Shown here: positions 12,906-24,700 of the stretch, piece after piece
How positions within the stretch are numbered: the stretch's first letter is position 1
Layout of the letters: the number at the start of each line of letters is the position of its first letter
DNA from: Onchocerca lupi
Lineage: Eukaryota > Nematoda > Chromadorea > Rhabditida > Onchocercidae
Reading direction: 5' to 3'
Assembly: GCA_028564675.1 (NCBI GenBank)
Contig: JAOVVO010000098.1
Location: 1-64,000, forward strand
DNA: 64,000 nt
Made by a program: the position numbers and the translations under genes
The notes under the pieces: model-generated
Seen by the model: only the letters and a program-made list of their open reading frames with translations
Database searches by the model: none
Told to the model about the DNA's origin: nothing

Positions 12906-15900
12906 ATAATTCGTCAAAATTACTTGAAAGCACCAACAAGTAATGAAGCGTTAAGACAGTTCATTTCAAAAAAGAGCGGAACTGTTCATTGGACATATTT
13001 TTCACCGGAACTCCTGAGCCGTTGCTGCTGCTGCTATCATCGCCAGCCGATCTGGCTACTTTTGCTGTTCTCGCTAATGTTCGCGGTATCAAATCTATTT
13101 TGCTCCGTTGATGCGACTGTAACTAATAGTGTTGTAAGCTTTAAACCAATGTTATGTAGATTCAGTAAGAAAATTTCTCTCAGACTTGAAAAATATAGAT
13201 TAGCTGATTTCAATAACTCCCAAATACTCACTACAATAGTTTCTTTTGCTTTCTCTGTTTTCTAGTTTAAATTAACGACAATCCTTCACTAGTTTTTTAA
13301 CGATAATTATTGACTAATTCCAGTTAAAAGTACGTTTATCAAAATTCAATTTTAAGCTGGTGCAGAATTAAGTTGTAAAAAATAAAAATGTGTGCTTGTT
13401 CAAATGAAGTATTTCAGTTATGAGAAATTTGTACTCAGTGAAAAAATGTAAAGGATGATTATAGGTTTTTTTTAAAAGTAAGAATAGTAACTTACAGAAC
13501 TGGTTGTACTCAATGATAACCGTTGCACTTGCTCCTTTCGTTTCGGTGGATTGCTGATTGCAACTGACAATTTTCGCTCTGTAAAGTATATAGATTTCAC
13601 AGATATTGGCTTGATAAAACTGATGTTTTGGTGGAAAAAAAAATGGAATATTAAGAATTTAAGAACCTATTATGTATAATTTATTGCTCCACTCTATCCT
13701 AATTAAAAAAAGAAAAATCAAAAGCTGAAGACAAAAATTTCCTTTGGAAAATCAATTTCAAGGAATTGTCTTATCTGAGTCCTTAGTTTTTTTTTCAAAT
13801 GTCATTGGAAATTGGTATTGCAAGCATTATTTTATATTGTATTATGCTGTGATGTATTTTAAAAATGTTCAAATGTTTCCATAAAATGCACCATAGCACA
13901 AAATTAGGACTTTTTAAAAATTATTTGGACAAATTGGATACCCTACGAGACAATGTCATAAAAAAGTAATGCTTTTAAACTGAAATTATATATAGAATTA
14001 AAGCAGATCATTCACTCAAACTCGAAGAACGAGTCATCACTTCGCAAAATCATAATTTTCAAATTGAAATAAATCCTTCTATTGACTTTGCGATAAGTCA
14101 GTGGGAATTTTAATCAATTTAAAATATTTGAAAGAAAGATCTGGTAAAAGTAATAAAAAAGTTATGACCATTAATATTATGCTTAGAAATCATTGTATTT
14201 ACAATGCTTCATATTTTTTACAAAGCAGAACAGCGAATTTATCACAGTTTGTGAGCTGCAGTTTGGTTCTTCTTTTAATCAGTCACGAATGCCTATATTG
14301 TTTTATAGTTGCACGATTTCGGTGGAACTTTTAAAGAAAAATATTTTCAGTCCGTCACATCGCTATTTTAAAAATCATAATTTGCAGAAAAAACTGCCTT
14401 CTTGTACAAAATTATTCTAAGTAATTATATTAATAAAAAGAATATATAATGCGATTGATGAAAACTTATTGAGGAATGAAACACAAAACTATACAGTTAA
14501 ATTTAAATCAGTTTAGTTGTTATAAAGGATCTTCTTTGGTTAAAAAAGAAAGAATGGAAATCATATAATTTTGTAATAATAAATATCTATATTTACAAAG
14601 AATGCTTTTTAAGTAAATGATCACTCTAAGCTTGATCTCAATCCAATAAAATCGGACTACATATGTAAATACTTACAAGAATATGTGGAAAACAAACCTA
14701 AAAGAATAAGATCTTCGCCAGCTTTTACTGCATTTGCAGCATCTTCATCGTTTTCATATTCAATATATGCGCAACCTTTTGATTTACCAGATTTGTGTGT
14801 CACAATACGAATATCACGAATTGCGCCAAATGCCGCAAATATTTCCTTAAAAGAAAAACGGCTAACACCTTTTATTCCTATTTTTATTTTCGTAGTAAAT
14901 ATATTTACAGCTGAAATCTCTATTTCTCAATTTAAGCCTTATCAGCTATTTCATACAATATCATTTGAAAATAATTCTCTTAACGAACATTTATACTATC
15001 CAAAAATGAATAAAATCCCAATCAACAAATACAAAAAGAAAGCTCTAACGCAAATGAGTACAAACCTTAAGCTGTTCCTCGGTAGCATCATAATGGATAT
15101 TGTTAACAAAAATTTTGTTTCTTTCCAGGCCGGTATTGTATCGAAATTCAGCACTCCTTCCTTTTTCATGCGGTTTATATTCTGAAACATACATTGGTCT
15201 ACCATCAATTTGCGTTCGATCCATTTTTAAAGCTTCTCGAGCTTCTGATTCAGTTAAGAAATCGACATAGCCAAATCCCTGAAATGCTAACAATTTCATC
15301 TTTTAGTTAGAGATACTTTGCTAATTATCTTATTCATTTTTAAATCAATAAATAATTTTTAGATCATATTATATAATAGATGATGTAAGTCATCAAACCG
15401 AGCCTAATATTTCGAATAAATTTATTCATCAAAAGTGTCGTCATTTTTGAGTTGAACAAACAAAGATGAACAGAAGAAAATCTATCTTTCAACCAAGCAG
15501 ATTTTTCAAATGGGTGAGTTTTTCAAATATAAATTTAAAATGATATTGAATTAGTATAATTAAGCGAAGTAAGATATATAGAATCTGTGAAGTAAATGTA
15601 AAAAGTAAAAACTACTTTGTGCAATTTGCTCATTCCCCGATAGACCAGCCTAACTTCTTTCGCATTCGGGAATATTTGCTCCAGCCTTTCTGTTGACAAC
15701 TTGAAATCAAGATTGGAGACAAATACAGTGTGGCGTTGTTCAGTAGAAGCTTCTTTGCTTGTTCCTTCCAGACCAACGTCTTGATTTGATACTGTTTTCG
15801 ATTTCGATAACTGCATGGGAAGTTGCGGAACTACAAAACCATCACCATCCACCCGCTTTTTATCGACATTAACCATCTAAAAATTATTCAATAGTAAATT

Positions 15901-18695
15901 AATCAAAAATGCTGCTCAAAATCAAATAAATATCACAATATGAAAATGATTTCAGATTTACAACTATTAACGCTTTTAAGATAATAAACGGTAAGACTCA
16001 CCGTTTAAGTTCAACATGATTTTGGTATTCAAACAATCAACATTCTAAAGTGTAGTTTTATTGCAACTAAAACTTGTTTTAGTGATATATATCTTCTTTA
16101 CTGAAAATGGCAATGGAAGAGTGGATAACTGACGTATAAAATCACTTTCAGCTCTCATTTCGCAAACAAATTTTCTTTGCATAATTAGCTCTCTACATTT
16201 GAGCCAGACATAAATTTCATTTTTGGATTTTAGCACCTCCTTTCGTTCTTAATTAAAAAATAATTCCTTGATTTCAAGGTTCCTCGAAAATTACCTCTGT
16301 CTTCTGTTGAACATTTATCATTGTTTTCGTTGTGCCGTTTACAAATTCATCCTTATTGGTGACGAATTTTTGCTCTTTTTCCTCCATATCTTCCTTCTTT
16401 TTTTTGATTTCAACATCATCATCGTTTTCCCTCTTCCTCTTTTTACTACTTTTCTCTATTTTGTTCTTTTGCGGCCTCAGTGAAATCCGATTTGCTTGCG
16501 CATTCACTTTTTCCAGCGCTTTATCAAGTTCTTCAATAGTACCCACCTCTCTCTCAAACTGAACAAGAGTATCAAAAACCTGAAAAAATTTCATTTGTAA
16601 AGATAAGTTGTAACTTCTCCATAAAATGAGGAAGGTTTTGGATCAACCTTTTATTTTCATCTTATTTTGAATCAGAAAAAGCAACAATGAAATAGCTGAA
16701 TATTTACCGTGTATGGATGATCGCTTGCTGAATTGACAGCTCTGTAAAGCAACTTACGAGCGTTATTAATATTACCAAAAAAACGTTCCAAATTAGCAGC
16801 TTCTATCCATGCTGCTGCAAAATGACCATTTCCCGATGCTAGAATGTCATTCCAGATTTTCAGAGCTAAAAAAATTCAGAATTACGGTCATATCAGTGAT
16901 CTCACTACTTCGATAATTATGACATCGAACATAGCTACATACTGATCTCCTGAAAGATTCAAAAAGCTACCATCAAATCATTTATTTATCTACTTATTGT
17001 TATCGGAAAAAACCAAATAATTTTAGCATAAATATGTTTAAATAATCAAAGTATTACACTGTAGAAATTTCTCAAATGACTCATGAATATAAGTGAATGT
17101 AATGAAATATTCTCATTCTGTACTGGATTACTAAGCTTTACCTTCAACAGTAAATACTGAAAATTAATTCATATAATGCTACGATATCTAATGCAATGAA
17201 TTATTCTCATCCTTTTTACCGATAAACAGGCTTATGTACAATGTTTGTTGTAAAAGCAACTCCCATTATAAAAGATGTTTGTCGATTTATTTGGAGAACT
17301 AACGATTAGATCTATTGTAGAGCTAACGATTAGAACTCTCCTTGACAATTTGACGACCAGTGTGTTCAGTCTTAACAACCTCTGCAGCTTACTACTTTTA
17401 TTGGTTCAATACGACTATTGGTAATTCTTCTATGAGATAATTTACTAAAGATCTGATTTATTCGATTCTTGAGATTGACTCTACTCCTCTTATTATATAA
17501 TAATTGTCCTATAACGTCTACTGATCTATAATTGTCTGGTAATCAATAAAATTTTTGTCCAAGTTATTTGTCTGTGACAAGCTACGGAGGAAAAAAAAAT
17601 CTTCCACAACAGTTGTTGTTCTATAAAAAATTTAGTTCAAAATTTTGGTACAGTGAAACACAAACTATGTATGCAGTAATGCAAGAGAAAAACGAAAGTT
17701 AGCAGGAAAAACGAAAAATTATTAAAAATAAAAATAAAAAAAAAAAAGACCTTTTTCAGGCTGTTTTGCTAATGTATATAAAAATAGGGCATGGTTTTTA
17801 CGATACTGAGCTTTTGGACTATCCCAATGAGAACCAAATTTCTCGGCCAAAAAAGCTGCACCTTCTTCGAATTTTTCTAGCACAGCCGTATAATTATCGC
17901 TACCTACAAGAATGGAAAATTGGACATATAATTATGAAAAACAATCAGCGAAAAATATTTAGTTGGAAAATTTATTACTGTTATCAAATCGAAATTAAAC
18001 AGAAGAGTTTAAAGTTTATTCTTAATATTGATAATAGAAGATTTTCTAATAGATAATGAAATCTTGCAAGCATATCTTTTGCATGATATCTGTTGATGTA
18101 TGAAACTAAAATGTGGCAATCTAAAAAATATACCTTGTTTGGCAATACGTCGTCGAAGCAGATATATATAAGTACGATACAGAGAGAATCCTTCTTCTTG
18201 TGTTGCTATTGTATTTCGAGCATCTGGCCATTTAGCATCAATTTCTTCAGGAGAAGCATTCGACCGTTCAAGCGCCGTAAAATATTGCTGCCACAATGCC
18301 GAGCATGGCGCATGGCGCACAGAACGTGCATATACGTCTATAGAAACCTAAAATCCATATATTAGTATTTTGCAAGGATGATGAAATAATATTTACTGCT
18401 AAATATTGAGAATGCACTGAAATAATAGGAATAATATATTGATAAGAATAGATCATTTTATATGGATAAAAAAAGAAGCAATCATTTATCAAATGTTAGA
18501 ACAGAAAAGTAATGACTGGAACTGTTTGTAACCTGTGGCAATTTCAACGAAGCATCCAGCCAATTACAGTACTGCAACCAGAGATCAGAATTTGGAGAAG
18601 TAGCAACCGTACAAAGTGCTCTTTCAAAAATCATTTGAATTCTTGCCGGATCATTCGCTATAAAGTACGATTTATTTATGTCGACTTGAATAAGA

Positions 18696-18737
<42 letters not shown>

Positions 18738-21700
18738 AAAGAGAAACTGATCCAGAGAATAAAATGAAAAGTTACTTTGCATTTCGAAGGCTATATATTC
18801 CATTAAAATAGATAATTTTTCATTATTCTCTGTGGCATCTCGAAGACGCTCCTCAAATTCATTAATATCTGCCATACGTTTGGCTGAATTTTCAAATGTC
18901 TTACGAATTTGATCCGATTCTTTACCTTCTGCAATGCAACAACTATGTTCAACAATGGAGTTGTTTTGAAATTGATACTAGAAGAGAGATTAATAACAAA
19001 CTAGTCCCACTTTTTTAATGCAATCTATCTCCCGTTTTTACGAATAGATGAGGTAAAATTGAAATAGTCAAAGTTACCTGTAAACGCTCTGTATTCATTC
19101 CATGACTCTTGCAGACCAAGATGCGGTACATGAAGTAACCGTTCATAAAGTGATTCTACAAGTTTCCTGTGCTTTTCATTTTCAGCACCAATCATCGAAT
19201 TCAGAATCATTTTTTCAAAATCCAGATAAATATTCCAAATCAAAGAAGCATAATCCGCTCGTAAACCTATTTTTACCACCGCTTCTTCCATTTTCTAAAT
19301 ACTTCTGTATGCCAGTATTACCATAAAATTCCTCATGTTATTGTCAAAAATTAAAAAAAAAAAAAGGCATAACTGAAATTGACTTCTGCTATTAACAATA
19401 AAACCTCAACAGACATGAATGAACGTGATAATCTGATAGCATGTTTATCGCTGAACTAAACCTTTTCCAAAACATTCACATATACAATGTAGCTCTATTA
19501 CTGTTCTCAATTATGGTACACTGAGTGACCCAATAATCTGAATAAAGATAGAAAAAACTGTTAAAACTTTTAAAATCTACTACTTTATTTCTTATAAAAT
19601 AAAACAACTCCTCTAAGTTTGAAAGTTCAATAAGAATATGTCAAGATATTAATATTACCTCTCTAGCAAATTCGAGAGATATACCGCAGGACCATTGAAC
19701 ATATTCCAGATAAACTTCTGGACTGTGAAAATCCCGAAGTGCACGTTCAAAAAGACATTTAATCCGATCCTTGTCACTTTCTGCCGATTTTTCATCCCTA
19801 TATAGTATTAAATAAGATTGATATAAGAAAACATTATAGATGTAAAAATTCATATTTTTTAGTTCGTTACGTTCACCTATTTTAGTCCTTTTTTGTGATG
19901 TCTTGTAAGTAAATTCCGTACTTATTTCCATTTTTATGAGGAAATATAGTTTAGTTAATTTCAAAACATTATAACTAATTCCCTTCCAAGGAGATATAAC
20001 ATGATAATTTGAAAAGTTATTGTTATTTTTACAAAATAGAACTAACTCAATCCATTCCAGCCAGAAACTCGGAGGCATTGCAAATAATGCTGACATGCAT
20101 TCTCGTTGTTCTCGAACCGCTTCAAGTTCACCACTTCGACGTAAAGCCTCAATTAATTTCATACGACTTTCATAATCTTTTGGCGAAATTTTCACCTGCA
20201 ATATATCTGTTGCGCATGTTATGCTTTACTGTAATGAAAATTATATCACAATATGGAGGAATGATACAAATGTCATAGTCGAAAGTCAAGAACTGAACAT
20301 CAGCGTGAAAAAGGTAAGAAAAACTTACGATTTCCTTCAATTCTAAAATAATTTGTTCATATGCCTCATCATCATACACTTCTTCATCATCATGTTCTTC
20401 CATTTCTCCACCATTTTCTTTGCTATCATTTCTTACATCACTCATTTTCTCGAAAAATTAGAGATAAGCTTAAATAATTCTGAAATTAATTCATCTTCAA
20501 ATTAGTTTCGAATATTCTATGTCCATGAAATAGAAATCAAAATGAATTTTTTGTACATAAAATCTGATATTTTCATTTCAGTAGTGATATCTCAAGTTTA
20601 CAATAAATAAAGTATCACACTATGAATAATACGCAAAATTTACGTAAAATGTGTAAAATTACATAAAATTAAAGAAAATTTACATAAAATCGTGCAAAAT
20701 TTGAAATACGTAAAATTCCTTAATTCCATTTAAAAAGAAAATTAGTAATAAAATTTTAATCTACGTCCCAAAGAAATTTACTCGTGGAATTAATTTAATT
20801 AGCCGAAATCCAACTTTATTTAGTGCCATTAACTTCATTACATCCATCTGTTTATAACAGTCTTTTAAATGATGCGTTATTATAGCTTTCTTGAAGTAAT
20901 ATGTTACTAAATTTAAAACATACAGTATGGTCTTAAAGTAATGCTACATTCATAACTTCCGTAGTTAGGTAATCCAAGTGGCTTAAAATTTTGAGAAAGT
21001 CTTAAATATTCTATTCTTAGCTAATATTCAAGAAATTTGCCATATGAGTTGTAGGGAAATCTATTATTAAGTTTTTCAATCGATATAGAATTTCAATGAA
21101 AATACTTCAAATTAAAATATCATTAAATTGGCAGCTATGGGAAATAATTTTCTGAAACTGACTACATTCATTAACACACACATGATGGACAGAAACCAAA
21201 TAATTTAATTACCACCCAAAAATTAATGGAAGACGCCATTCGCCAAAAAACATTCCATTATAATACAGCCTTCTGTAACTGTTGCATCATTGTCGTATGC
21301 AATTCGACGACGCAATCCGTCGTTTCAGTGCAGGCAAATTTATGATAATAGAAATGAATAGGAATTGTTAAAAAAAAAAAAAAATCTGATTGGTTGAATT
21401 TGTATAATTTAATTTGTAAATTGGTTGTGTTGAAGATGGTTCTTGTTGCTATTGTGACTCGCAAGGACAACAAAAGACTTTATTGGGAAAATTGACGATA
21501 TTATCATCGAAAATCTGACATATTTTACACAATCTCGTACTATACAATAGTAAACAGTAAATGAACAGTTCATGATAAATAATGAAAGGATACTAGTAAT
21601 GTCTTCTGCTGAATTGTCACGATCTAAACCGTCGATCTGTTGCTATAGATACATCGATCCTTGTCGTCGTAGTTGATTGGCGGTGTAAAAAGTTGTAGCT

Positions 21701-24700
21701 TAACTAATTCTGCTCCAAAATTCGAATCTTTCAAATCCTTTCGGTATTCTTCCTCCTCTCACATATTTGTCATTCTGTTTATTTTTTTTGCGGAAAAAAC
21801 TTTATTGCTTTTTTTTCAAGTCCTTTTATTTAACTTTTTTTTCACTGGTATAAATGTATAATAGTTGGAAATTACCTAAACATGAAGTTTCATTAAATCT
21901 TATCTTTCCGTCAGAAAAATCCGAAAGACGACTTAGAAGCGCGAAGATAATTTCAAATGGACAAATAAGGAATTATTTTCAAGAAAAGTTTTATTTTTAT
22001 TTCATTTCTTAGTTAAAGTTCAAAGTGGGCTGAAAGATCAGTTACATGATAAGATATTGATTAATAAAAGAGATATTCGTAAATCTAATGAACAACTACA
22101 TTAGGCTTTATTTCCAATTCTCTGCTGTGTATTTCTACATCTATTAAAATAATTAGATTTGATGTTAAGCAGAAATTTCAAGGTGTGGCTGGACTTAATC
22201 GTTGAGTTTTCGATTTATGTAACTTAGCTATCTAATTTTTGTATTTGGTTTTTGTATTTTAATGTTTTTATTTGATTTTTATCTTGATATTTTTATTTGA
22301 TTTTCAGTATATGAATTTTTCCTATCTAAATAATATTTTCGAGAAGTTTCTGTGACACTCGCATTTATCTTATTTAAAGTTGGATTTTGGATATGAAATA
22401 ATTTTGGATAAAGATAAATTTATGGATTTTTCTTCACTTGTTATTTCCAAATAAAAGGTTAAATCGATGAAATAATAATTGACTTAATGAAACGTCAACA
22501 AAGTTTTTCAAAGAAAAACAAGTTTTTAATTATATTCTGTCATTTTTTTTTTCTTGAAAAATGTGATTTTCTTTGTACTCTTATCGCAGAAATACGGAAG
22601 ATATAATTAGTTGCATATAGAAATGTCAAAAGATCAAATAGCGCGAGATGTTTGCAAAGAGATCAACAAGTCGAAACGATGAACTCGTTTACCGCCAAAA
22701 CGTTCCGATTCAGAGATCAAGAAAGTAAGTTCAATTAATTATTAGGCAATATGTTGTAGTAAGAGGGGAGGAGCTCTAAAAGATTTAAAAGGTCAGAGCT
22801 TCGGAGTGGAAATAGTTCAGATCGACATGGTTCAACAGTTCAGTAGCAGCAGATCGTGCGACTGAGCAAAAGCAGCAATTTAGAGGACAGTTCGAACAAC
22901 AGATGGAGCTACAATTTAACGGCATGAGCGACAGTTCATCAGAAACATGAACAGTATAGAGCGAAAAAAGAACGACAATTATAACGGATAAAATAACATC
23001 ATAGGAAGCATTTCGAGATTTTTCATGCTCTTTAATTATTTACCGTATATTGTTCATTTAATTTTTACCATTATATGAGTGCAATATTGAGTATAATATA
23101 ATATAAACTTAATAAAGGCTAATAAAGCGGAATCATAATAGCAAGAAGAATTATCTCCAAGCAACAAGTTACAACCAAACAAGAGAATCCTTTCTCCAGA
23201 AACGTATAAATAATTTCCCGATATTTTTCTGGAAAACATACTGTTCATAAAGTGTTTACGAAGTTGTAAGAAGAAATATATTTCAGGAAATAATCACTAT
23301 GATAATTCAATTTATCAGCAATGAATGAATGTTTTAATTTTTGTAATCAATGATTCAACATCCTGCTGTTTTGCACGAAAATCAGCGAATTATTTGGATG
23401 TAAATATATTCACATCCAAGTGGTTCGCTTATTTTTATGCCATGCTGAGGATAGTGTTGCAAGTAGATGCGTATATAATTACTGAATAGATTCTTATTCA
23501 TTCTTTCATCTCGTGGATATATTGACAGTATTAGTATCTGATTTCGGTTATTTGCAAAAAATGGTATGCGGATTTTTTTGCAAATAATCTGAATGAGATA
23601 TTGATTTCTTCCGGTCATTCATCAAATCTTCTTATTGGATTTCATCCATCCATTGATGCAATATTCAGCAGCTAGTATGCCATCCATCAATTCTCCTTGG
23701 TAGTATATCAAACGTCATCACATTACTCGTCGCATTCCTCCATTACCCATTCATTTGTTGCAAGCGAATAAATGAAAGCACATGCACGAATCATTGTCTG
23801 CACTTGATACGATGTATGTTAGTACTTTGGTTATCAGCTAATTTTCACATAAATTTTAGCATTTCTATCGAATAAAAATTATTTTTCTGGTTGATATCGT
23901 TTCATAATCAATAGACAACATTGGATACTTCAGTTTCACAGAATATTTCATCTCGAAATACTTCTCAATCAACATTTCATCACTTTTGATACCAACTTTG
24001 ATGTTCGTATATTTTCCTTCGAAACAATTGCAGCAGTGAATGTACGCTTTTTACCATAATTAAAAAGTACATGTAATCTTTTGAAAACTCTACTTGAAAT
24101 AGTTATTGATTGCTGATCAACACCATTTGTTAAGTTAATTCTATCCTTCCGAAGGATGAATTCCACTTTATCAAGCAAATTTTGATTATCGATATGGAAT
24201 GCTGCTTTTTTCACGTCGATTACTAATGCTGCATTGATGCCTCCTTCTCATGATTCTTCAATGATTCGTACATCCTTCGATGTACCAATAGCAACATATT
24301 TTCCTTTCTCCAGCTTGGACAAATCTTTCCCCAAAATCAAACTGGCTCGGATCTATAAACAACATTCCCCTGATCCATAATTAATGAAACATTCCTGCAT
24401 GAAAATACTTGTCGCATAACCAGAATTTCTAAAAACTGTTCTAAATTGCGATTGATCTGATTTGGATTTTTATTCACATCACTTTTCATATCATATAAAT
24501 ATTCCTATTCCAAATGATTTTAATTGAAAATCCTCTTTACAAGATTTCACATATACATAAACTTTTACGCAATCATCATCAGCAATTGTGTTCTTCTGAA
24601 ACTCATTCGGTTTCAGAAATATATATAATCGACGCACCATCATACATTAGCGAGTATATATCACCAAAAAAACTGCTTCTGATATTTAATAAAGTTTGAT

